Counted from the first letter of the stretch, positions 1 through 4,909 are shown. The stretch is 6,341 nt of DNA from Methylovulum sp. (GCA_028713595.1 JAQTNZ010000162.1:1-6341); one strand, 5' to 3'. Program-made: numbers and translations. The notes: generated from the letters alone by a model not told the origin.

Positions 1-267
1 TAACAACTCCCAGTCTTCGTCAGATAGCCTATCTATAGAATGGTTAGATTTAAATTCAGACAAAGGGGGATGATTAAGATAGGGTCTTGGCGGGTCAAAG
101 TATTCGTGGTTTTTTTTTGCCTTGTGATAGTGATAAAGAAGCATTTTGTGAACGGTTTCGCTAACCGCTTCCTTTATCCGAAGCTTTCTTAACTCAAGGA
201 ATGGTTGCCTAGGCAAGAGCGACTCAGCCAAACGGTCGCATATTGCCTGTTTAGTCAAAAATATCAT
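1..267 (-). CDS. Unidentified protein translated after the integrase, partial (runs off left edge)
   Basis: Reading the minus strand from an ATG at 267-265, the frame stays open for all 89 codons to the left edge, so the C-terminus is missing. The start overlaps the integrase stop in an ATGA arrangement (int TGA at 266-264), which is typical of translationally coupled genes. A GGTGG sits about five bases before the ATG and could act as a weak ribosome binding site. The product begins MIFLTKQAICDRLAESLL. It is rich in Lys, Arg and His in the first 60 residues, then acidic (SIDRLSDEDWELL). There is no signal peptide or membrane segment, so it is probably cytosolic. I do not recognise the family. 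Its position suggests an element gene co-expressed with the integrase, such as an accessory or regulatory protein, but that is inference only. Confidence 0.6.
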   Translation of the reverse strand, partial: MIFLTKQAICDRLAESLLPRQPFLELRKLRIKEAVSETVHKMLLYHYHKAKKNHEYFDPPRPYLNHPPLSEFKSNHSIDRLSDEDWELL

Positions 268-1463
268 AACGCCACCGCCTCATTACAAAAATCCGCCCAT
301 TCATTCATGACGTTAAGCCGCTTTTCCAGCAAGTCGCCACGCCTGTAAGCCTTTTCCGCTTGGTTTTTGATGGTGTGGGCTAGGCACATTTCCAGTACAA
401 AGTTTTCATGGTGGGTGGTTTCCGCCGCCCAATCCCTGAACGTGGAACGGAACCCGTGGACGGTCAAATCCTTGCGCCCCATCCGTTGCAAAAGCTTGAG
501 CATAGCCATATTGCTTAGGCCGCCACCGCGCCCACCTGCAAAAACATAATCATTCTGCTTGGCTGAACGCATGGCCTTGAGCAATGCCAGACACGCGCCA
601 GACAAGGGTACAAGATGCTCCCTGTCGGCTTTCATCCGATCCGCTGGGATTGTCCAGACTTTGGCCTCCATGTCGATTTCATCCCATGTCGCCCCTATGG
701 CCTCGTTGGTTCGTGCCGCCGTCAATATGGTAAATTCAAGGCAACGCGCCGCTAGGTTGTCTTGTTGTTTGAGTTCGGACATAAAGGCCGCCATGTCGGC
801 ATAGGGCAGGGCGGGGTGGTGGCGGGTGTCCTGCACCTTGCTGGGTTTGGGCAGTATCTTGTCAAGGTGTCCGCGCCACCGCGCCGGATTGTCGCCCGTG
901 CGATACCCGCTAACCGTTGCCCATGACAAAACCTGTTCAATGCGTCCGCGCACCCGTGAAGCGGTCTCGTTTTTGGTTATCCAGATAGGTTCAAGGCATT
1001 TTGTGATTAGGGCGGTGTCAACCTCAGCCACGGGCAATAGGCCAATGGTGGGGAAACAATATTGCTCTAGGGTGGTGCGCCATTGTTGCAGGTGCTTGGC
1101 GTTCTTAAGGCTATGCTGGTACATGTTGATATAAGCCTCCGCGCATTGCTTGAAGGTCATGGCCTTGGCCTCCGCAAGCAAACGGGCTTGGTCGGCTTTG
1201 CGCTTTTCCCCTAAGGGGTCAATGCCTTGGCGTGTCTGTTTACGGTAATCCGCCGCTTTTTCCCGCGCCTCAGCCAGCGAAACAACGGACAGGCTGCCTA
1301 GGCCAATTTCATGCTTTTTGCCCTTGCTCCGATAGATAAAAAGCCAGCTCTTGGAACCCGTGCCGCTCACCTGCAAGTACAGGTTGCCCCCGTCCGCGTA
1401 GTAGCCCTGCTCCTTGAGGGAATCAACTTTCTTGGCTGTCAACATTTTTGTGTTTCTTATCAT
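264..1463 (-). CDS. int: P4-type tyrosine recombinase / integrase
   Basis: This is a site-specific recombinase that integrates and excises a genomic island or prophage through a phosphotyrosine intermediate. The 399-residue length is normal for the family. Residues 8-85 form the N-terminal DUF4102 arm-DNA-binding domain (LTAKKVDSLKEQGYYADGGN, then SWLFIYRSKGKKHEIGLGS). Residues ~102-190 form the SAM-like core-binding domain. Residues ~215-390 form the catalytic domain, with R251 (TAARTNEAIG), the hairpin lysine K278 (RMKADREHLVPLS), H336 and R339 (HGFRSTFRDW), H363 (LAHT) and nucleophile Y373 (KAYRRGD). All six catalytic positions are present, so the enzyme should be active. The ATG at 1463 is preceded by GGGG at a suitable distance; M7 at 1445 is a possible alternative. 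Its 5' end faces the arm-like repeats at 1656-1731, and it is transcribed away from them into the element. Confidence 0.96.
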   Translation of the reverse strand: MIRNTKMLTAKKVDSLKEQGYYADGGNLYLQVSGTGSKSWLFIYRSKGKKHEIGLGSLSVVSLAEAREKAADYRKQTRQGIDPLGEKRKADQARLLAEAKAMTFKQCAEAYINMYQHSLKNAKHLQQWRTTLEQYCFPTIGLLPVAEVDTALITKCLEPIWITKNETASRVRGRIEQVLSWATVSGYRTGDNPARWRGHLDKILPKPSKVQDTRHHPALPYADMAAFMSELKQQDNLAARCLEFTILTAARTNEAIGATWDEIDMEAKVWTIPADRMKADREHLVPLSGACLALLKAMRSAKQNDYVFAGGRGGGLSNMAMLKLLQRMGRKDLTVHGFRSTFRDWAAETTHHENFVLEMCLAHTIKNQAEKAYRRGDLLEKRLNVMNEWADFCNEAVAL

Positions 1464-1518
1464 GGCTACCCCATCAATCCTACCGTGCTTGCCTACCGTA
1501 GTTCCGGCTGTGGATTTT

Positions 1519-1547
1519 ATGATAATCTATGACACATGCTGATACAA
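1519..1547 (-). promoter_or_regulatory. Candidate int promoter
   Basis: On the minus strand, TTGTAT (1547-1542) is followed after 17 bases by TATCAT (1524-1519). The -10 matches the sigma-70 consensus at five of six positions, the -35 only at three. It lies about 55 bases upstream of the int ATG, a sensible place for a promoter. This is a pattern match only. Confidence 0.3.
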
Positions 1548-1655
1548 CCTATTTAATACAAGCTTATGAATCAATGGCTTTTTGAGGTGTTTTGATTTTT
1601 TATGATTCGTGAGTTTGGCGGACTGCCTCTCCACCACAGACATATACAGCAAGAT

Positions 1656-1731
1656 GCAACGAAGTACATAAACCTGCAAGCCATAAGGCTTAGCGGGTTT
1701 TTTATTGTCCAACGAAGTGCAACAAAGCACA
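1656..1731 (+). repeat. Three 13-bp iterons, candidate integrase arm-type sites
   Basis: Three related 13-mers lie in the same orientation: GCAACGAAGTACA (1656-1668), CCAACGAAGTGCA (1709-1721) and GCAACAAAGCACA (1719-1731). The consensus is SCAACRAAGYRCA. The second and third overlap by three bases and the first starts 53 bases before the second. They sit between the 5' end of int and the truncated gloA, where P4-type attachment sites carry repeats bound by the DUF4102 domain. I saw no further copy in the window. The binding role is inferred. Confidence 0.5.
1671..1706 (+). terminator. Strong hairpin with T-tract
   Basis: AACCTGC-AAGCC (1671-1682), loop ATAA (1683-1686), and GGCTT-A-GCGGGTT (1687-1699) form a 12-pair stem with one G-U wobble and one bulged A. 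The T-run TTTTTTATT (1698-1706) begins in the last two stem positions. The T-tract makes it an intrinsic terminator for plus-strand transcription, which here would run antisense through int and toward gloA. It lies between the first and second arm-like repeats, so it may instead be a structural part of the attachment region. No plus-strand gene ends just before it. Confidence 0.55.
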
Positions 1732-1735
1732 TTGA

Positions 1736-2020
1736 CATACCGCTAAACGTGCGCCCTTGCTGGAGCTGACCTATAACTGGGACAGCGAAGCCTATAGCGG
1801 CGGGCGCAATTTCGGTCATTTGGCGTTTGAAGTGGACAACATCTACGACACTTGCCAAAAACTGGCGGCGGTGGGAGTCACCATCAACCGTCCACCGCGT
1901 GACGGGCATATCGCCTTTGTCCGCTCCCCCGATGCCATTTCCATTGAACTGTTACAAAAAGGCACGGCTCTCGCCCCACAAGAGCCGTGGCTGTCTATGG
2001 CTAATAGCGGTAGTTGGTAG
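1736..2020 (+). pseudogene. gloA: Glyoxalase I (lactoylglutathione lyase), 3' fragment
   Basis: GloA isomerises the hemithioacetal of methylglyoxal and glutathione to S-lactoylglutathione, the first step of methylglyoxal detoxification in the cytosol. Recognisable homology starts at LLELTYNW (from about 1757) and runs through [16 protein letters not shown] and [19 protein letters not shown]. Counting from the TTG at 1757, three of the four family metal ligands remain: E3 (LELT), H21 (FGH) and E64 (IELLQ). The first ~55-60 residues of a normal ~130-residue protein, with the N-terminal metal histidine, are absent. The frame is open upstream only to 1736, where it meets a TGA at 1733-1735, and the residues encoded there (HTAKRAP) do not resemble GloA. 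The fragment therefore cannot make an active enzyme alone. The break lies right beside the integrase arm-like repeats, which suggests interruption by integration. Confidence 0.85.
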
Positions 2021-2053
2021 GGCTATTTAAACGTAACGTCCTCACTCCCGCAC

Positions 2054-2082
2054 TGCCCCGTACCCTCAATACCCACGGGGCA
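2054..2082 (+). terminator. Inverted repeat after the gloA fragment, weak terminator candidate
   Basis: TGCCCCGT (2054-2061) and ACGGGGCA (2075-2082) are perfect 8-bp inverted arms around a 13-base loop. The hairpin lies 34 bases after the gloA stop and before the higB promoter, which suits a transcript end. No T-tract follows (TAAAAGGGCATAAATC), so intrinsic termination is uncertain. Confidence 0.35.
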
Positions 2083-2151
2083 TAAAAGGGCATAAATCAC
2101 TGCCATTAAGTTAAGGCAATGGTGCGTGGGAACAAGAAAAATAGTTGTTTC

Positions 2152-2179
2152 TGGACAGCTTGCTAAATTATTCTATATT
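2152..2179 (+). promoter_or_regulatory. Candidate promoter of the higBA operon
   Basis: TGGACA (2152-2157) is followed after 16 bases by TATATT (2174-2179), a good sigma-70 pair with five of six matches in each box. Transcription would start near 2186, only a couple of bases before the ATG at 2188. The mRNA would then be almost leaderless, which agrees with the lack of any ribosome binding site before that ATG. Confidence 0.45.
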
Positions 2180-2187
2180 TGGCATAT

Positions 2188-2490
2188 ATGATAAATAAAG
2201 ACTATGAAAAGCCGCTGTTTTGGATTGGGAGCAGCCTAAATGACTTAAAGGATTGCCCTGACGAAGTGCAAGACTTTGTCGGCTATGCACTCCACTGGGC
2301 ACAAAGAGGCGGAAAGTCGCCAGATGCGAAACCGTTGCAAGGATTCGGCAATGCCGGAGTTATAGAAATTGTCGATGACTTCGATGGCAATACTTACCGT
2401 GCCGTGTATACGGTAAGGTTTCCAAAGGCGGTTTATGCCTTACATGTTTTTCAGAAAAAATCACGCAAGGGCATAGCCACGCCAAAATAG
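2188..2490 (+). CDS. higB: HigB/RelE-like toxin (phage Gp49-like family), truncated by an amber codon
   Basis: The family consists of mRNA-cleaving toxins of type II toxin-antitoxin pairs, paired with an XRE antitoxin encoded downstream. The family pattern is clear: KPLFWIGSSLNDLKDCP (8-24), GYALHWAQRGGKSPDAKPL (32-50), the GVIEIV strand (57-62), TYRAVYTVRF (69-78) and YALHVFQKKSRKGIATPK (83-100). I chose the ATG at 2188 because the upstream in-frame TTG (2179) lies in the likely -10 box. The gene stops at TAG 2488-2490 after 100 residues, yet the same frame continues for 24 codons with typical family sequence to TAA 2563-2565. A CAG (Gln) to TAG change is the simplest explanation. The lost C-terminal helix means the product may be weak or inactive. 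The extended frame ends 6 bases before higA, so the two form one operon. Confidence 0.85.
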   Translation: MINKDYEKPLFWIGSSLNDLKDCPDEVQDFVGYALHWAQRGGKSPDAKPLQGFGNAGVIEIVDDFDGNTYRAVYTVRFPKAVYALHVFQKKSRKGIATPK

Positions 2491-2565
2491 GAGATTGAAC
2501 TTATCAAAGCACGGTTAAAACGGGCAGAAGCACATTATGCGGCGGATTGCCGAAACACAGGATAA
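2491..2565 (+). pseudogene. Detached C-terminal coding remnant of the HigB-like toxin
   Basis: In frame with higB and immediately after its amber stop, 24 codons read EIELIKARLKRAEAHYAADC followed by RNTG and a TAA at 2563-2565. This is the usual C-terminal helix of Gp49-like toxins, which follows ATPKQ in intact members. It would be translated only by amber suppression. The last codons contain AGGA (2559-2562), which serves as ribosome binding site for the antitoxin gene, so this stretch is still needed at the DNA level. Confidence 0.75.
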
Positions 2566-2571
2566 AACATC

Positions 2572-2940
2572 ATGAGTGAAACACACAACGAAGAAACACG
2601 AGTCCTCGCCAGCAGTGGCAATATTTTTGCCGACTTGGGTCGCCCTGATGCAGAAGAAGCCTTTGCCCGTGTGCAACTGGCCCAACAAATTGCAAAAATT
2701 ATAGAGCGTAAAGGATTGAGCCAAAAAGAGGCCGCCGAACTTATTGGGCTAGACCAGCCCAAAGTTTCCGCCTTAGTAAGGGGGCGGTTATCCGGGTTCT
2801 CCACTGATCGCTTACTTCGTTTCCTAATGCTGCTAGGTCAAGATATTGACATTGTGGTTAGAGATAAACCGAACAACCACCCCACAGCACATATAAGCGT
2901 AGTTATCGCCGCTCAACTTGGCGCTTTTACCCACACCTGA
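2572..2940 (+). CDS. higA: HigA-like XRE-family antitoxin
   Basis: This is the cognate antitoxin of the upstream HigB-like toxin: it should bind and neutralise the toxin and repress the operon promoter. The 122-residue product has a disordered, acidic N-terminus with the family signature VLASSGNIFADLGRPDAEE (11-29). A helix-turn-helix follows at about 37-91: LAQQIAKIIERKGLSQKEAA, then IGLDQPKVSALVRGRLSGFS with the recognition helix near 62-71. The dimerising strand DIDIVVRDKP (91-100) comes next. The ATG is well set by AGGA at 2559-2562. The tail after ISVV (IAAQLGAFTHT) is a little longer than I expect for the family. Unlike its toxin, it shows no damage. It converges with the GNAT remnant, with 18 bases between them. 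Confidence 0.9.
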   Translation: MSETHNEETRVLASSGNIFADLGRPDAEEAFARVQLAQQIAKIIERKGLSQKEAAELIGLDQPKVSALVRGRLSGFSTDRLLRFLMLLGQDIDIVVRDKPNNHPTAHISVVIAAQLGAFTHT

Positions 2941-2958
2941 TTTTAACCCTAATCACCG

Positions 2959-3156
2959 TTAATGCCCCGTCCGCCGCTTTATGCCAAAATTCAAGATATT
3001 TAGTTTATGGGGGGGGCGCTCTGGGTTGGCAAATTTGACAAGGTCTAGGGCGTAAGTCGGCGTTTCGGTCGGTAGGCGGGTGAAACCATAATGGGAACAA
3101 CAATCCTCCGTATCATGCTTGGCGGTCAGCGGGACGGGCTTGGCAAATTCACTCAC
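2959..3156 (-). pseudogene. GNAT acetyltransferase toxin (TacT-like) with large internal deletion
   Basis: Intact TacT-type toxins (about 160-175 residues) acetylate aminoacyl-tRNA and are controlled by a DUF1778 antitoxin encoded just upstream. Here the frame starts at GTG 3156-3154 with the usual N-terminus MSEFAKPVPLTAKHDTED and jumps directly to the usual C-terminus SHYGFTRLPTETPTYALDL. The junction is at the two Cys codons (TGTTGT, 3102-3097). Roughly 110 residues are missing, including the acetyl-CoA-binding loop, so no toxin activity is possible. The reading frame survives the deletion. The GTG overlaps the DUF1778 stop by four bases (GTGA), the normal coupling in these operons. Residues after LVKFAN look non-family; a run of eight G lies here on the plus strand (3009-3016), so the original end may also have been shifted. 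Confidence 0.82.
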
Positions 3157-3428
3157 GATTTGGTTGCTTTCAAGCGTTTCATACCGTCAATTTGTTCCTC
3201 AGTTGCTGGCGTGTCCAACCAATCCAAGACGTTTTGGAAGGTCTGGTTGTCCACATAAAGTGAAGTTTGGTCAAGGATTACGCTTTTCGCTTCTTTCAGT
3301 GCCGATGCCATCATGAATTGTGAGCGGTTAGAACCAAGCAATTCGGCAGCTTGGTCAATAAGCAATCTGTCGTATGCCTTTGCCCGTAAATGGATATTCA
3401 CTTCGGCGGGGGCGTGTTCTGTTCCCAT
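3153..3428 (-). CDS. DUF1778 (TacA-type) ribbon-helix-helix antitoxin
   Basis: This antitoxin neutralises a GNAT toxin through its C-terminal region and represses its own operon through an N-terminal ribbon-helix-helix. I chose the ATG at 3428 (91 residues) because AGGA stands five bases before it (ACAGGATTTATG). A longer frame from TTG 3485 would run over the promoter. The RHH covers residues ~8-50: strand AEVNIHLRA, helix YDRLLIDQAAELLG, turn with SNRSQF, second helix MMASALKEAKSVILDQ. The toxin-binding tail DNQTFQNVLDWLDTP follows. The gene is intact although its GNAT partner is destroyed, so it is now an orphan antitoxin. It could still act as a repressor or protect against a related toxin elsewhere. 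Confidence 0.9.
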   Translation of the reverse strand: MGTEHAPAEVNIHLRAKAYDRLLIDQAAELLGSNRSQFMMASALKEAKSVILDQTSLYVDNQTFQNVLDWLDTPATEEQIDGMKRLKATKS

Positions 3429-3440
3429 AAATCCTGTCTC

Positions 3441-3492
3441 GGTTAAATCAATCTGAATTTTCACAATTAACCAAATGTGTTGCAAATGTCAA
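3441..3492 (-). promoter_or_regulatory. Promoter and candidate autoregulatory operator of the DUF1778 gene
   Basis: On the minus strand a perfect -35 box TTGACA (3492-3487) is followed after 16 bases by a weak -10, TTAATT (3470-3465). An inverted repeat, GGTTAA (3441-3446) and TTAACC (3467-3472), overlaps the -10 and extends downstream. It lengthens to eight positions with one mismatch. Such palindromes between promoter and start codon are where RHH antitoxins usually bind. The operator role is inferred. Confidence 0.45.
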
Positions 3493-3580
3493 TACGAAAA
3501 CAAGACAAGAGATTTGACACAAGCTTATAACCCTTTTGAATCAATAGGTTATTTGCTCCATAAATCAGTGACAAAAAAGC

Positions 3581-4528
3581 TTATTTTTTAGAAAAATACG
3601 CTGTTAAACTTAAAATAACCAAGCTCAAAACTGCGAATACTTGGACAAAAACTAAAATTTGCGGAAAAAAATCAGGTAATATCAGTTTTTGTATCAATTC
3701 TAATGAGAATGGGAATGAGAATAATGTGTATGTTGGTATCAATTCCAATGATGTGCTTGTAGCTGATTGAGAAAATCCTACATTGGTCAATGTACCAACT
3801 GACAAAGACATTAATACCGCTTTTTTTATTAACTCAATACCACTATCATTTATAATGGTAACGTAAAATGAAGCGGAATATAGGTATATTTCAAAATAGC
3901 TTTTTATGGCAAGGGTTATACGTTCCTCTGATTTTAAACTACTTGTTTTTTTATTATCCAAAGCATCGTTACCAAAAGCCATTATGATTTCTAAGCTCCG
4001 TGAAACAAATCGATAGCCATTTAATCCTAAAAATATAGAGGTAACCCAATATGGATAATTACAAATTAAAAGAAAGCTGAAAATCATAAAAAATAAACTC
4101 GTAACGAAATTATAGGAATTTCGATCTTTGATTAGTTTTTTCTTATCTTCTTTGTATTTTGAATAAGCAAAAAAATACTTTGACTCTTCTGACTCTTCTG
4201 ACTCTTCTGACTCTTCTGATTCTTTCGGTTCTTGAATCTTTTTCTTCGCCATATCAGCGCAAAAGTAATCTACAAATGGGTAACTAAGCATTTTTTTAAA
4301 ACTTATTGTTTCAAAAAAATGCTTATATTTATTAGATAGCCAACTAATTACTACGTTACCCAAACAAATAAATTTTTCAAATATAAAAAAGACAAATAGA
4401 TAATATAAAACTACACCGACGATTGTTAAAAAAAGTTCCATGATTATTTGATATTTGTAATTTCTGTTGAAAATTAACTTGAGTCTAACGTAGAGCAAAG
4501 ACATAGCATAGGTATTTGTTCCAGCCAT
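3581..4528 (-). CDS. AT-rich integral membrane protein with possible divergent ion-channel pore domain
   Basis: I do not recognise this 315-residue protein as a named family. Hydrophobic segments lie near residues 31-53, 141-171 (one or two passes), 209-226 and 288-312. A charged cytosolic-type stretch (92-137) contains four SEE repeats. The C-terminal half follows the plan of bacterial two-helix channel domains (PF07885): a helix (SYFEIYLYSASFYVTII), a short loop, a pore-helix-like KAVLMSLSVGTLTNVGF (236-252), then a closing helix QILVFVQVFAVLSLVILSL. TLTNVGFSQ stands where channels have T-x-T-T-V-G-Y-G-D, so the filter is altered and potassium selectivity is doubtful. Neither the ATG at 4528 nor M9 (4504) nor M30 (4441) has a clear ribosome binding site, so the start is uncertain. 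Base composition is far more AT-rich than both neighbours, a sign of recent transfer. An effector of a defence or conflict system is possible but unproven. Confidence 0.7.
   Translation of the reverse strand: MAGTNTYAMSLLYVRLKLIFNRNYKYQIIMELFLTIVGVVLYYLFVFFIFEKFICLGNVVISWLSNKYKHFFETISFKKMLSYPFVDYFCADMAKKKIQEPKESEESEESEESEESKYFFAYSKYKEDKKKLIKDRNSYNFVTSLFFMIFSFLLICNYPYWVTSIFLGLNGYRFVSRSLEIIMAFGNDALDNKKTSSLKSEERITLAIKSYFEIYLYSASFYVTIINDSGIELIKKAVLMSLSVGTLTNVGFSQSATSTSLELIPTYTLFSFPFSLELIQKLILPDFFPQILVFVQVFAVLSLVILSLTAYFSKK
4182..4226 (-). repeat. 9-bp tandem repeat, four perfect copies
   Basis: GACTCTTCT on the plus strand is repeated four times without change (4182-4217), followed by a degenerate copy GATTCTTTC. 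It encodes the SEE repeats of the membrane protein. Because the unit is a multiple of three, gain or loss of copies changes length but not frame. Confidence 0.9.
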
Positions 4529-4639
4529 TCAAGGGCGTATTTATTGTTTTTTAGAAAGGGTTACAAACTCACCCAGCCAAGTTATCGGGCGATGGCTTGC
4601 GGTTTCTGCGCCTGTTAATCTGTGCCTCGATGTCGGGAG

Positions 4640-4891
4640 CTATGCCCCATACCGCCAATCAAAAACATAGAACTGCGCAAGCAAACTTTCAGGAATGCGC
4701 TCAGGCCATGCGTCCGTTTTGATTATCTGTAGATGGTTGCCACGGTCAAAAGTAAGTGTCAGCACTTGCGCATCATGGAAGCTTGGCCAGTCGCCGAACC
4801 GCTCGATGAGGAGCTGGCTCTGCCCTATCTCTGAGACGATGTCCGCCGCAGTATTAGGAATCGGGCGCTCTAGCCAAGCCGCATCATTCAT
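4640..4891 (-). CDS. Imm50-like immunity protein, short
   Basis: The central motif RFGDWPSFHDAQVLTLTFDRGN (residues 31-52) matches the hallmark of the Imm50 family (FG-x-WPSFHDAEV), cytosolic proteins found beside polymorphic or contact-dependent toxins. The product is 83 residues, shorter than the ~130 I expect, and the C-terminal part does not follow the family clearly. It starts at ATG 4891-4889, 18 bases after the aspC stop and on the same strand, so it is probably read from the aspC transcript. I see no good ribosome binding site. No toxin gene is in the window, so it is an orphan. A one-base change in the G-run at 4648-4645 would extend the frame to a TGA at 4571-4569, so a frameshifted C-terminus is possible. 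Confidence 0.6.
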   Translation of the reverse strand: MNDAAWLERPIPNTAADIVSEIGQSQLLIERFGDWPSFHDAQVLTLTFDRGNHLQIIKTDAWPERIPESLLAQFYVFDWRYGA

Positions 4892-4909
4892 GATGACAAC
4901 GTAGTCAAA

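Noticed and set aside
826..1134. Plus-strand open frames of 60-102 codons inside the integrase
   Set aside because: They are antisense to a complete, conserved integrase, have no family resemblance and no ribosome binding sites.
1464..1756. tRNA or tmRNA gene as the usual integration target
   Set aside because: No cloverleaf, GTTCRANNC T-loop or CCA end is present. The hairpin at 1671-1699 is a single stem with a T-tract.
1527..1909. Two minus-strand open frames over the spacer and the gloA fragment
   Set aside because: The right part is antisense to gloA, and the left part covers the iterons and hairpin. Composition is not protein-like and no family is recognisable.
2488..2490. Programmed recoding of TAG
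   Set aside because: Other genes here also end in TAG (gloA, Imm50-like) and there is no nearby stem-loop of the recoding kind. A simple nonsense mutation is more likely.
2515..2804. Minus-strand frames opposite higA
   Set aside because: They are antisense shadows of a clear antitoxin gene with a good ribosome binding site.
3429..3485. Longer DUF1778 start at TTG 3485
   Set aside because: It would translate through the -10 box and the palindrome. ATG 3428 has AGGA at the right distance and matches the family start.
3575..3592. Terminator after the membrane protein gene
   Set aside because: AAAAAAGCTTATTTTTT can fold only into an A-T stem with almost no GC, too weak to call.
4182..4226. CRISPR array
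   Set aside because: The repeats are 9 bp, directly adjacent without spacers, and encode an in-frame SEE motif.
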